Shown piece by piece: positions 33,606-42,255 of a stretch of 46,411 bases of DNA. The stretch is taken from assembly GCA_964651445.1 (NCBI GenBank), contig CAZYYW010000006.1, positions 1 through 46,411 of the forward strand. The letters are read 5' to 3'. How positions within the stretch are numbered: position 1 is the stretch's first letter; every line of letters starts with the position of its first letter. The translations under genes and the position numbers were made by a program. This stretch comes from GCA-2746365 sp964651445 (GTDB lineage Bacteria; Pseudomonadota; Gammaproteobacteria; SZUA-229). The notes beneath the pieces were generated by a model. The model saw nothing but the letters and a program-made list of their open reading frames with translations, searched no databases and was not told where the DNA came from.

Positions 33606-34229
33606 TCAGGAAACAGCAAGACTAATCTGATCGATAATATCACTGATTTTTTCATGTTTCATTTTCATCGCCGCTTTGTTAACGATTAAGCGTGAGCTAA
33701 TGTCAGCGATATGATCGATCGGCTTTAAACCATTGGCTTTTAGTGTATTGCCGGTATCGACAACATCGACAATCAAGTCAGACAAGCCCACTATCGGCCC
33801 CAACTCCATCGAGCCATACAATTTGATTAGTTCGATTTGTTCGCCGCGAGATTCAAAATAACGTTTTGCTACATTGGTAAATTTAGTCGCAACCCGTAAA
33901 CGTCCACTCACTCTCGGCTTGGGATTGATCAAGCCTGCTGTCATTAATTTGCATTTAGCAATTTTCAAATCCAGTGGCTCATACAAACCTTCACCGCCAT
34001 GCTCCAGTAATACGTCCTTACCGGCAACGCCTAAATCTGCTGCCCCAAATTGCACATAGGTCGGCACGTCGGTTGCGCGAATAATCACCAGCTTCACATC
34101 TTCATGATTGGTATCAAGAATTAGTTTACGGCTTTTTTCGGGGTCATCGATGGGCACGATGTCGGCGGCCGCGAGTAGTGGCAAGGTCTCTTTGTAAATT
34201 CGACCTTTGGATAATGCTATTGTAATCAT
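33606..34229 (-). CDS. hisG: ATP phosphoribosyltransferase, short form
   Basis: This is the first enzyme of histidine synthesis, joining ATP and PRPP. At about 207 residues it is the short form, which lacks the C-terminal regulatory domain and needs HisZ; no hisZ is in the window. Motifs are MITIALSKGRIYKETLPLL, FGAADLGVAGKDVLLE and the PRPP-loop segment LIVDVVDTGNTLKANGL. I chose the ATG at 34229; a TTG at 34238 is less likely. Heptamer element A lies directly upstream, between hisG and murA. Confidence 0.97.
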   Translation of the reverse strand: MITIALSKGRIYKETLPLLAAADIVPIDDPEKSRKLILDTNHEDVKLVIIRATDVPTYVQFGAADLGVAGKDVLLEHGGEGLYEPLDLKIAKCKLMTAGLINPKPRVSGRLRVATKFTNVAKRYFESRGEQIELIKLYGSMELGPIVGLSDLIVDVVDTGNTLKANGLKPIDHIADISSRLIVNKAAMKMKHEKISDIIDQISLAVS

Positions 34230-34238
34230 GATGCCCAA

Positions 34239-34708
34239 ATGAAAAATGAAAAGTGAAAAGTGAAAAGTGAAAAACTCATTGCTTTGCCTTTGTACTGTCT
34301 TTTGCGGTATTGATACTGGTTACCAGCAATTTAATTAATTCTTTTATTTGTGGGCTAATACTATTAAACATGTCCATGGAAATGTATCCACTATCATGTA
34401 ATAGTTTTATCCAGTAATTTGTTTCGTTTGCTTCTTTTAGCCCTATACTCAATTTATTAATAAAGTCTGGCTTGGACTGAGCAAACTCTGCTTCACTAAC
34501 CAGGGCACCGATAGCAGTTCCTGATCGCAACACCTGTTTGCTAAGGACATATTCTTTTTGATCCCTACTCAGGTATTGCACCATTTTAACCACACGTAGC
34601 GCAAAGGCATAACTTTTATCCTTCAATACATTTTTCATACTAAACAATTCCCTGTTCAATGCGACTATTTAGAAAGTCGTTTTTAATTTTTCATTGTTCA
34701 CTTTTCAT
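34239..34708. mobile_element. Heptamer-ended cassette A carrying the four-helix-bundle ORF
   Basis: The left end (34239-34273) is five tandem 7-bp units: ATGAAAA twice, then GTGAAAA three times. The right end (34681-34708), read in reverse complement, is ATGAAAA, GTGAACA, ATGAAAA, ATTAAAA. The arrays face inward and bracket a complete ORF whose stop codon is 2 bp from the left array. It is inserted between murA and hisG, which are normally adjacent. Mobility is inference; no target duplication was established. Confidence 0.6.
34276..34638 (-). CDS. Four-helix-bundle protein (23S rRNA IVS type)
   Basis: This is a protein of about 120 residues predicted to be all-helical. The pattern DKSYAFALRVVKMVQYL, QVLRSGTAIGALVSEAEFAQS, DFINKLSIGLKEANETNYWIKLL and the final SINTAKDS matches the four-helix-bundle family first seen in intervening sequences of 23S rRNA and related to the Avd protein of diversity-generating retroelements. 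The function of stand-alone copies is unknown. I chose the ATG at 34638, preceded by a GGGAA tract. It sits inside heptamer-ended element A, on the same strand as murA and hisG. Confidence 0.88.
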   Translation of the reverse strand: MKNVLKDKSYAFALRVVKMVQYLSRDQKEYVLSKQVLRSGTAIGALVSEAEFAQSKPDFINKLSIGLKEANETNYWIKLLHDSGYISMDMFNSISPQIKELIKLLVTSINTAKDSTKAKQ

Positions 34709-34719
34709 TGCGCATAGCG

Positions 34720-35979
34720 CTATTCGTGTACGCGGCGAATTTTAGCACCTAACAGGGATAATTTTTCTTCGATATTTTCGTAACCACGATCAATATGGTA
34801 AATGCGTTGCACTTCGGTCTCACCGCTGGCAACCAAACCGGCAATAATCAGACTGGCGGAGGCGCGTAAATCTGTTGCCATTACCGGTGCGGAAGTCAGC
34901 GCCTCAACGCCGCGAATAATGGCGGTGTTGCCTTCGATTTCGATGTCGGCACCCATACGCTTTAATTCCTGAACATGCATGAAACGGTTTTCGAAAATGG
35001 TTTCAACCACGGTTGCGGTGCCGTCTGCAATCGCGTTCAAGGCGGCAAACTGCGCCTGCATGTCGGTTGGGAAAGCGGGGTATGGTGCGGTGCGAATACT
35101 CACTGCTTTTGGCCGCTTACCTTCCATGTCCAACGTAATCCAGTCTTCTCCCACCTCAATTTTTGCGCCTGTTTCACGCAATTTGTCAATCACCGCATCC
35201 AGTAACTCAGGCGCGGTGTCTTTAACTTTTATCTTGCCACCGGTAATCGCTGCTGCCACCAGATAGGTGCCGGTTTCAATACGGTCTGGCAGTACCCGGT
35301 AGCGGGTGCCGTTTAGTTTTTCAACACCTTCGATGAGAATGGTATCACTGCCCGCACCGGAGATTTTACCGCCCATGGCATTAATAAAGTTTGCCAGATC
35401 CACCACTTCTGGTTCACGCGCGGCATTTTCAATGGTGGTAATGCCTTCTGCCAGTGCTGCTGCCATCATCAAATTTTCGGTGCCGGTAACGGTCACAATA
35501 TCCATCACCAGTCGAGTGCCTTTCAGGCGGTTGGCTTTGGCATGGATGTAACCATTGCTGACTTCAATCTCTGCGCCCATGGCCTGCAAGCCTTTAATGT
35601 GTAAATCCACTGGCCGCGAACCGATGGCACAACCACCGGGCAGCGACACTTCGGCTTCGCCAAAACGCGCCAACAGCGGCCCTAACACCAAAATAGATGA
35701 GCGCATGGTTTTTACTAGGTGGTATGGCGCAGTGTAATTTTCGATGGTTGAGCAGTCCACTTCAACACTGAGTTTCTCGTCAATGGAAACCATTACGCCC
35801 ATGCAGCCTAATAATTCAACGGTGGTGGTTACATCGTGTAAATGTGGCACGTTCTCAATGGTCGCAGGACCATCAGCCAGTAGTGTGGCGGCCAATATTG
35901 GCAAAACGGCATTTTTAGCACCTGAAATTCTGACGTCACCCGACAGTGTGACACCGCCATTAATCATTAATTTATTCAT
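34720..35979 (-). CDS. murA: UDP-N-acetylglucosamine 1-carboxyvinyltransferase
   Basis: This is a 419-residue enzyme that transfers enolpyruvate from PEP to UDP-GlcNAc, the first committed step of peptidoglycan synthesis. Visible are GAKNAVLPILAATLL near 20-34, the catalytic Cys117 in LPGGCAIGSRPVDLH (the fosfomycin target), and TDLRASASLIIAGLVA near the C-terminus. Its ATG overlaps the mlaB stop by 4 bp. The BolA-like ibaG gene that usually lies between mlaB and murA is missing. Confidence 0.98.
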   Translation of the reverse strand: MNKLMINGGVTLSGDVRISGAKNAVLPILAATLLADGPATIENVPHLHDVTTTVELLGCMGVMVSIDEKLSVEVDCSTIENYTAPYHLVKTMRSSILVLGPLLARFGEAEVSLPGGCAIGSRPVDLHIKGLQAMGAEIEVSNGYIHAKANRLKGTRLVMDIVTVTGTENLMMAAALAEGITTIENAAREPEVVDLANFINAMGGKISGAGSDTILIEGVEKLNGTRYRVLPDRIETGTYLVAAAITGGKIKVKDTAPELLDAVIDKLRETGAKIEVGEDWITLDMEGKRPKAVSIRTAPYPAFPTDMQAQFAALNAIADGTATVVETIFENRFMHVQELKRMGADIEIEGNTAIIRGVEALTSAPVMATDLRASASLIIAGLVASGETEVQRIYHIDRGYENIEEKLSLLGAKIRRVHE

Positions 35980-36338
35980 TCACAGAGTTCTCTGATTTCA
36001 TTTTCAACGCCATACGCGCGGGCGATACTTAATAATGTTTCCGGCAAGTTTTTAAAACGCACCTGTATACTATTCTGCTGACCTTGTTTTACGGTTTCCA
36101 GCAGCAAAGCCAGTGCAGCACTATTGCATGCACTGACCGATGCCAGATCGATAGTGATTTTGTCATTTCCTTCAGCAGCACTCGCAGTTTTTGCCGCTTT
36201 TTTTGCGGCTTTTTTTGCAGCGGAAAAATAGACCAGTGTTTGCTGTAGTAAGGCCGGCACGGTGGAAAAATCCACTGTGCCGGTGACACAATATAATTGC
36301 TGGTTTTGCTGTTTTATTTCAGCCTGACTTGATTGCAC
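35976..36338 (-). CDS. mlaB: STAS-domain protein MlaB
   Basis: This is a 120-residue cytoplasmic STAS protein that binds MlaF and stabilises the Mla phospholipid ABC transporter. The core strand-helix motif DLASVSACNSAALALL fits the family. Residues about 42-57 form an Ala/Lys-rich insert (KKAAKKAAKTASAAEG) encoded by a near-repetitive tract, unlike typical MlaB. The start is a GTG at 36338. Coupled to murA by a 4-bp overlap. Confidence 0.88.
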   Translation of the reverse strand: MQSSQAEIKQQNQQLYCVTGTVDFSTVPALLQQTLVYFSAAKKAAKKAAKTASAAEGNDKITIDLASVSACNSAALALLLETVKQGQQNSIQVRFKNLPETLLSIARAYGVENEIRELCE

Positions 36339-36397
36339 CCGCTCACCTATCTATTGTTATCTCAGGCCGACCAGAAAGGCCGACATATCAAAAGCCA

Positions 36398-37057
36398 CTA
36401 GCCAGACGTATTGCTATTTTGTTCGCGCATGTATTTTAACAATCCGTCCATACCACTTTTTCGGATTTCCTGATTAAAGGTGCCACGGTAACTGGTTACC
36501 AGACTGATGCCATCAATCTTAATGTCATAAACCTTCCACGCATTATTTTTGATGCGCACCCGGTAAGCCAACGGTATCGACGGCCCACCCGGTTGAATGA
36601 CTTCTGCTCTCACCGTTGTTTTATGCGTGTCTGCCGCTAACTTTACCGGAAAAAATTTTAGTTGCTGACCACTGAATTCAAGCAACGACCGGCTGTATGT
36701 TCTCATCAGGAGATTACGAAACTCTATCACAAAGGCACGTTTTTGTTGTTTACTGGCTTTTCGCCAGTTTTTACCCAGAGCCAGTTTTGCCATCGTGACT
36801 TCATCTAGATGCGGCAATATATATTGATCAATAATCGCATTGACACGCTTCGGATCCTGTTTCAACAGCTCCATGTCATCCTGCAATATTTTTATTACCT
36901 GTAACGAAGTGCGCTCCAGCAATTCTGACGGCGATTCGGCAGGTGCCGCCTGCACGACCTGCGTACCTATTGTCGCTGTCAATATATAGACTACGGCAAC
37001 GATTGATTTACTGATGCCGATGCCCATCCTCTTGCCCATTCTATTTAATTCGTACAT
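36398..37057 (-). CDS. mlaC: Periplasmic phospholipid-binding protein MlaC
   Basis: This is a 219-residue exported protein of the MlaC/Ttg2D family that shuttles phospholipids between the outer-membrane MlaA complex and MlaFEDB. It has a signal peptide cleaved near VVQAAPA, then LGKNWRKASKQQKRAFVIEFRNLLMRTY and a C-terminal YDIKIDGISLVTSYRGTF, typical of the fold. It starts 2 bp after the mlaD stop. Confidence 0.95.
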   Translation of the reverse strand: MYELNRMGKRMGIGISKSIVAVVYILTATIGTQVVQAAPAESPSELLERTSLQVIKILQDDMELLKQDPKRVNAIIDQYILPHLDEVTMAKLALGKNWRKASKQQKRAFVIEFRNLLMRTYSRSLLEFSGQQLKFFPVKLAADTHKTTVRAEVIQPGGPSIPLAYRVRIKNNAWKVYDIKIDGISLVTSYRGTFNQEIRKSGMDGLLKYMREQNSNTSG

Positions 37058-37059
37058 TA

Positions 37060-37521
37060 CTATTCCTCACTCGCCTTGCTAAACAGGAACTGGCCAATGA
37101 TTTGCTCCAACACCAGTGCCGATTGTGTTAAATCAATCCCATCGCCCGGCTGTAAATAATCTTCTTCGGCGCCTGGTTCTAAACCAATATACTGTTCACC
37201 CACTAAGCCTGAGGTTAAGATACTGGCCGCTGTATCCAACGGAAATCTATCGTATTGCTTATCAATCGCCATAGTAACAATGGCTTCATAAGTATCACTA
37301 TTATACTGTATGTCGGTTACTCGACCAATTTTGACACCGCCAGCGGAAACCGGTGAACGCACTTTTAGACCACCAACATTGTCGAAACGCGCGGTCAATT
37401 CGTAGTGTTCACTGCCGCCGTAGCTGGCCATATTGCTCACACTCATTGCCAGCATAAAAAATGCGGCAATCGCCATTACCACAAACAGGCCAACTGAAAT
37501 TTCAACTTTACGAGATGCCAT
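37060..37521 (-). CDS. mlaD: MCE-domain protein MlaD
   Basis: This is a 153-residue membrane-anchored MCE protein that forms the hexameric lipid tunnel on the Mla ABC transporter. One N-terminal helix (VGLFVVMAIAAFFMLAMSV) precedes the MCE domain, with FDNVGGLKVRSPVSAGGVKIGRV and LTSGLVGEQYIGLEPG. Length is normal. Confidence 0.97.
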   Translation of the reverse strand: MASRKVEISVGLFVVMAIAAFFMLAMSVSNMASYGGSEHYELTARFDNVGGLKVRSPVSAGGVKIGRVTDIQYNSDTYEAIVTMAIDKQYDRFPLDTAASILTSGLVGEQYIGLEPGAEEDYLQPGDGIDLTQSALVLEQIIGQFLFSKASEE

Positions 37522-37570
37522 TATTTATTCTCCGCATGGTTTATTCTCTGTTTCGGTGCAGGTTTATCAT

Positions 37571-38362
37571 CTATTTGGTAAACATGATGGCAGTAAGCAA
37601 AAAGTCTAAAAACAAAATGGACAACGAACTGTAAACGACCGTACGGGTGGTTGCCTGCGCCAAACCTTCGGCTGTAGGCGTACAGTCATAGCCTTCAAAT
37701 ACGGCAATCCAAGTCACCACAATACCAAACACTACGCTTTTGATCATGCCGTTGTAAACATCCATGTATAAATCGACTTTACTTTGAGGCTGCGACCAGA
37801 AGGCACCCGAATCCAAGCCCAACATTTCGACCGCTATCAGGTAAGCGCCAACAACACCGACGGCACTAAAAATAGTTGCCAGCAGCGGCATCGAAATAAC
37901 CCCTGCCAAAAAACGCGGCGCCACAATACGTTGCATCGGATTGACTGCCATCATTTCCATGCCAGACAGTTGCTCGGTGGCTTTCATCAAACCAATTTCA
38001 GCCGTTAGCGCCGATCCGGCACGACCAGCAAACAATAAAGCCGTGACCACCGGCCCTAATTCGCGTAACAGTGACAGTGCCACCATCATACCCACTGAAT
38101 CTTCAGCGCCAAAGTCTACCAGCGCATAGTAGAACTGCAATGCCATTACCATGCCGACAAACAAACCCGCAACGATGACAATAAGCAGGGTTTGCACACC
38201 GACCGCATATAATTGCTTTATTAATAAGTTCGGCTGGCGCAATAAGCTGACACAGCTAACCAGCACCTGTAGTAGAAATATACTCGCCCGCCCTAGCCGT
38301 CGAAGACCACGCAGCGTAGTCGCGCCAAAATTCGCAATTTTATCTACAGTGGCATTAAACAA
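37571..38362 (-). CDS. mlaE: Mla ABC transporter permease MlaE
   Basis: This is a permease of about 264 residues with the MlaE pattern: LIKQLYAVGVQTLLIVIVAG early, the ELGPVVTALLFAGRAGSALTAEIG loop that contacts MlaF, and FLDFLLTAIMFTK at the end. The frame stays open to 38443, overlapping mlaF by 89 bp, but the extra N-terminus is unlike the family. I infer a TTG start at 38362, giving an 8-bp overlap with the mlaF stop and a family-like beginning; this is not certain. Confidence 0.93.
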   Translation of the reverse strand: MFNATVDKIANFGATTLRGLRRLGRASIFLLQVLVSCVSLLRQPNLLIKQLYAVGVQTLLIVIVAGLFVGMVMALQFYYALVDFGAEDSVGMMVALSLLRELGPVVTALLFAGRAGSALTAEIGLMKATEQLSGMEMMAVNPMQRIVAPRFLAGVISMPLLATIFSAVGVVGAYLIAVEMLGLDSGAFWSQPQSKVDLYMDVYNGMIKSVVFGIVVTWIAVFEGYDCTPTAEGLAQATTRTVVYSSLSILFLDFLLTAIMFTK

Positions 38363-39167
38363 GTTTTTTTCCCGAACGGTACAAGTCTTCCATAATAGGC
38401 TGCGCTGGATAATGAAACGGTACCGGACCATCGGCATCACCATGAATAAATTGATGCGTCCACGCTGACTCGCTTGTTTTCATGGATTCTGGGGTGCCGC
38501 TTTCCACCACTTTACCGGCAGAAATAAAATGCACAGTGTTCGCAATCGAGAGGGTGTCGGGCACATCATGGGAAACCACGATACTGCAAATATTTAACGC
38601 AGTATTCAGTTCTTTAATGAGCGACACCAGTACCCCCATAGAAATCGGGTCCTGTCCGGTAAACGGCTCATCATACATAATCATCATCGGGTCTAGCGCA
38701 ATGGCTCGCGCCAACGCTACTCGCCGTAACATACCACCGGACAATTCCGATGGCATCAACTGGGCTGCGCCACGCAGACCAACCGCGTTTAATTTAAGCA
38801 ATACCAGATGACGAATCATGGCATCGTTGAGCGTTGTGTGCTCGCGCAGCGGATAAGCCACGTTTTCAAACACCGATATATCTGTCAGCAAGGCACCACT
38901 CTGAAATAACATGCCCATGCGCTTGCGCAGCTCAAACAGTTTTTTGGTGGATAACTGATGTACATCCAGACCATCAACTTCGATACTGCCCTGATCAGGT
39001 TTTATTTGACCACCAATCAGTTTCAGCAAAGTGGTTTTGCCGGTGCCACTGGGCCCCATAATAGCGGTGATACCGCGTCGCGGAATATCCATAGACAAGC
39101 CATCAAATATTTTTCGATCACCACGGCTAAAATGTAAATCTCGAATTTTGACCAGAATATCGCTCAA
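38355..39167 (-). CDS. mlaF: Mla ABC transporter ATPase MlaF
   Basis: This is a 270-residue ABC ATPase driving phospholipid transport for outer-membrane asymmetry. The Walker A is GPSGTGKTT (38-46), the signature LSGGMLRRVALARAI, and the Walker B IMYDEPFTGQDP. It is first in mlaFEDCB, which runs on into murA and the his genes. Confidence 0.97.
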   Translation of the reverse strand: MSDILVKIRDLHFSRGDRKIFDGLSMDIPRRGITAIMGPSGTGKTTLLKLIGGQIKPDQGSIEVDGLDVHQLSTKKLFELRKRMGMLFQSGALLTDISVFENVAYPLREHTTLNDAMIRHLVLLKLNAVGLRGAAQLMPSELSGGMLRRVALARAIALDPMMIMYDEPFTGQDPISMGVLVSLIKELNTALNICSIVVSHDVPDTLSIANTVHFISAGKVVESGTPESMKTSESAWTHQFIHGDADGPVPFHYPAQPIMEDLYRSGKKLV

Positions 39168-39291
39168 ACCACTGCCTTAATTGATGTGTATGCCATAACT
39201 ATTTTCACCATCGCGCGATTGTAACACGCTAATCCTGCTGCTGGGCTTTGGATGCCAGCCCTACATAAGATTAGAACTAACACTGTCATAG

Positions 39292-39945
39292 CTAAAAGCC
39301 CATAATCTCCAGTAAGCTGCGAAAACGACTTAAGTCTGTGGTTTGCAGTCTCGCATGTTCAACAATTATGCTCGCCTGCTGCTGGTTTAACTGTTCAACA
39401 AATTGTTCGGTTTGTTTCCTCACGCTCTTTAAATCTGTCAGCGTATCCTGAAATAAAGCAAACGAGGATGCCTTCGTTGCACACGGCGAGCGCCATATTT
39501 CCCGATGCTTCAATGACCCCTCAGCAGCCAGATGATTACTCAACACATCGACGCCCAATGCATCTTGTAACTGCGCCAGACGCTGCATATGTGCGGGTAC
39601 CAGCGCTTGGTTAACCACTAAAGCAGATAACTGCGGCGACAGTATTTTTAACGCTGCGGTCAGATCTGTATGCGAAACACGGGCAAATAACTTCGCATCA
39701 CACTCTACAAAAAAAACAAAAGTATCCGGCACATCATCCAGCCATTGTTCAGCATCATTTATCAGCGCGACTTGCCAGTAATCAGCGGGCAGCAATACGG
39801 CATCGAATACATTACTGTAATAGCTTAAACGCCAGTCTTGTTCCTCCGCCAACGGTAAATCTTCAGGGTAGAACGTATCCAACCAATGCGTATGACGCCA
39901 GCCATAGGCACCTAAAATAATCGTTGGCTTTGCCATTTTAGTCAT
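39292..39945 (-). CDS. DUF72-like protein
   Basis: This is a 217-residue protein. Its N-terminus (LGAYGWRHTHWLDTFYPEDLP, then DWRLSYYSNVFDAVLLP) resembles the start of the DUF72/YecE family, a TIM-barrel fold whose members begin GTxGWxYxxWxxxFYP. The rest is shorter and less similar than typical DUF72 proteins, so it may be a reduced or divergent member. Function is unknown. It stands alone between mlaF (same strand) and the divergent yrbG operon. Confidence 0.6.
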   Translation of the reverse strand: MTKMAKPTIILGAYGWRHTHWLDTFYPEDLPLAEEQDWRLSYYSNVFDAVLLPADYWQVALINDAEQWLDDVPDTFVFFVECDAKLFARVSHTDLTAALKILSPQLSALVVNQALVPAHMQRLAQLQDALGVDVLSNHLAAEGSLKHREIWRSPCATKASSFALFQDTLTDLKSVRKQTEQFVEQLNQQQASIIVEHARLQTTDLSRFRSLLEIMGF

Positions 39946-40094
39946 ACTAACTAAGAAGATTGGATATAATAATGCTTTGAACTGTTGGCGAAGTTATGCA
40001 CATAGCGTAACCTCCGCCACAGATAAAATAACACTAATTTCACGCCATACCCCATGTTTCTACCTAATCGTTGCCACTTGTTTGTTGATTGCCT

Positions 40095-41063
40095 GTGTTA
40101 ATTGATAGCCTTGCCATCATCGTCGGTTTTATTTTACTTATCTGGAGCGCCGACCGCTTTATTATCGGCGCTGCTGCAACTGCGCGCAACTTCGATGTGC
40201 CGCCACTGATTATTGGCCTAACCATCGTCGGCTTTGGCACCTCCGCGCCAGAAATGATGATCGCTGGTTTTGCCTCCTACGAGGGCAGCCCAGCATTGGC
40301 GATTGGCAATGCACTCGGTTCCAACATTACTAATATCACGCTGGTACTGGGCGTTGCTGCACTTATCAGCCCACTCAATATTCATTCGCGCATTATCAGA
40401 AAAGAACTACCAATACTGCTGTTTGCCACCTTGATGGCACTGGCACTGATGCAAGATATGACCTTAAGCCAACTCGATGGTTTCATTTTAGTTAGTTTGC
40501 TGTTATTGCTGATGTGGTGGATTACCCGCGCCGGACTGCGTAATTCTGAAGCCGAAGCTTTAACCGAGGAATACATCGAAGAACTGCCCAATAAAATGAG
40601 CACCTCTCACGCGCTGTTCTGGCTAATAGTCGGCCTGATACTGCTCTCCATCAGCTCCAGAATACTGGTCTGGGGTGCGGTCAACATTGCGGTCGAATTT
40701 GGCATCAGTGAATTAATCATCGGCCTTACCATTATCGCCATTGGCACTAGCCTGCCAGAACTCGCGGCTTCTATTAGTGGCGCCTTAAAAAATGAACACG
40801 ATATTGCCATTGGCAACGTGGTCGGCTCCAACCTGTTTAACACCTTAGGCGTGTTAGCCATACCGGGCTTAATAAGCCCCGGCGCGTTCCAGCAGGAAAT
40901 TTTATACCGCGACCTACCCATTGTATTAATCCTTACCATCGGCCTATTTGTCTTGGTATACGGTTTTCGCGGTGCCGGTCGAATCAATCGATTTGAAGGC
41001 GGTCTGTTACTCAGCGCTTTCATTGCGTATCAAATGCTGTTATTTTCCAGCCTGAACTCATAA
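40095..41063 (+). CDS. yrbG: CaCA-family Na+/Ca2+ exchanger-like protein YrbG
   Basis: This is an inner-membrane protein of about 322 residues with two inverted alpha repeats. The ion-binding motifs are GFGTSAPEMMIAG with AIGNALGSNITN, and IGTSLPELAASISGAL with AIGNVVGSNLFNTLG. It has about ten membrane helices. The ion exchanged here is not known. The start is uncertain: GTG at 40095 chosen, with TTG at 40089 as alternative. It opens the kds-lpt cluster, as in E. coli. Confidence 0.9.
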   Translation: MLIDSLAIIVGFILLIWSADRFIIGAAATARNFDVPPLIIGLTIVGFGTSAPEMMIAGFASYEGSPALAIGNALGSNITNITLVLGVAALISPLNIHSRIIRKELPILLFATLMALALMQDMTLSQLDGFILVSLLLLLMWWITRAGLRNSEAEALTEEYIEELPNKMSTSHALFWLIVGLILLSISSRILVWGAVNIAVEFGISELIIGLTIIAIGTSLPELAASISGALKNEHDIAIGNVVGSNLFNTLGVLAIPGLISPGAFQQEILYRDLPIVLILTIGLFVLVYGFRGAGRINRFEGGLLLSAFIAYQMLLFSSLNS

Positions 41064-41086
41064 ATTACAGATTAAGGGCAGAATTG

Positions 41087-42079
41087 ATGTCATCAAGCAA
41101 GAAAACCAATCCCCATCATGACTTTATAAAGTTAGGTAGCGAAGTCGTTGCCACAGAACTTGCCGAAATTAACGCCTTGCAACATCGCATTGGTGACGAT
41201 TTTGCAAGCGCCTGCGAACTACTACTAAACTGCAAGGGGCGCATCGTCGTCACCGGCATGGGGAAATCGGGGCATATCGGTGGCAAGATTGCCGCAACCC
41301 TCGCCAGTACCGGTAGCCCTGCCTTTTTTGTTCACCCCGGCGAAGCCAGCCACGGTGACCTCGGCATGATTACCAAAAACGACATTGTGATTGCCCTGTC
41401 TAATTCTGGCAACACCGCTGAAATCGCTACCATTATCCCTATTCTTAAACGCTTTGGTGTGCCCTTAATCAGCATGACGGGCGATAAAGATTCCACCCTC
41501 GCCAGCGCCGCTGATATCAACCTTGATGTTAGCGTGAGCAAAGAAGCCTGCCCGCATGATCTCGCCCCCACCTCCAGCACAACGGTGGCACTGGTAATGG
41601 GTGATGCTCTCGCCGTTGCCTTATTGCAAGCACGCGGCTTTACCGCTGAAGATTTTGCCTTGTCTCACCCCGGCGGCAGTTTAGGCAAGCGACTATTACT
41701 GCACGTTGCTGATATTATGCACACTGAAGAACGTATACCCAGCGTGCCAGAAAGCGCCACCGTCTCGCAAGCACTGCTGGAGATGAGCAAAAAAGGCCTG
41801 GGCATGACCGCCATCGTCGACCAGCAAAATAATCTGCTGGGTTTGTACACCGACGGTGATTTGCGTCGCTCGCTGGACAAAAACATTGATGTACACAGCG
41901 CCTTAATTACTGACGTTATGACCAAGAATTGTCGCACCACCACAGCCGACGAACTGGCCGCAAGTGTTGTAAAATTAATGGACGAACACAGTATCAGCGG
42001 ACTATTGGTCACGGACCAGAACAACAAACTGGTGGGCGCATTTAACATGCATGATATTTTACGTGCAGGCATCATTTGA
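41087..42079 (+). CDS. kdsD: D-arabinose 5-phosphate isomerase KdsD
   Basis: This is an enzyme of about 330 residues that makes arabinose 5-phosphate, the precursor of Kdo for LPS. The SIS domain has GMGKSGHIGGKIAATLASTG, FVHPGEASHGDLGM and LSNSGNTAE; two CBS domains follow (about 205-330). ATG at 41087 chosen over a TTG one codon earlier. kdsC follows after an insert that contains heptamer element B. Confidence 0.97.
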   Translation: MSSSKKTNPHHDFIKLGSEVVATELAEINALQHRIGDDFASACELLLNCKGRIVVTGMGKSGHIGGKIAATLASTGSPAFFVHPGEASHGDLGMITKNDIVIALSNSGNTAEIATIIPILKRFGVPLISMTGDKDSTLASAADINLDVSVSKEACPHDLAPTSSTTVALVMGDALAVALLQARGFTAEDFALSHPGGSLGKRLLLHVADIMHTEERIPSVPESATVSQALLEMSKKGLGMTAIVDQQNNLLGLYTDGDLRRSLDKNIDVHSALITDVMTKNCRTTTADELAASVVKLMDEHSISGLLVTDQNNKLVGAFNMHDILRAGII

Positions 42080-42086
42080 AAAACCA

Positions 42087-42182
42087 ATGAAAAGTGAAAA
42101 ATGAAAAATTTAAAAAAACAAACTAAAACCTATTCAGCACTCACTGCGCATTCTTTTTTGCCGGTCGTTTTTCACTTTTCAA
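42087..42182. repeat. Heptamer-ended element B, no ORF
   Basis: The left end (42087-42114) has units ATGAAAA, GTGAAAA, ATGAAAA, ATTTAAA, in almost the same order as the inward-reading right end of element A. The right end (42169-42182), in reverse complement, is TTGAAAA then GTGAAAA. The core is about 54 nt with no gene. It lies between kdsD and kdsC. Confidence 0.7.
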
Positions 42183-42255
42183 TTATATCCATGGATGGAT
42201 GGTATTTCGTAATGAGCCAGGAAGGCCGTGCGATTTTCACCTATCATTGATTACT

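Noticed and set aside
40382..41023. Minus-strand ORFs inside yrbG
   Set aside because: They are shadows of a clear CaCA exchanger gene with intact motifs on the + strand.
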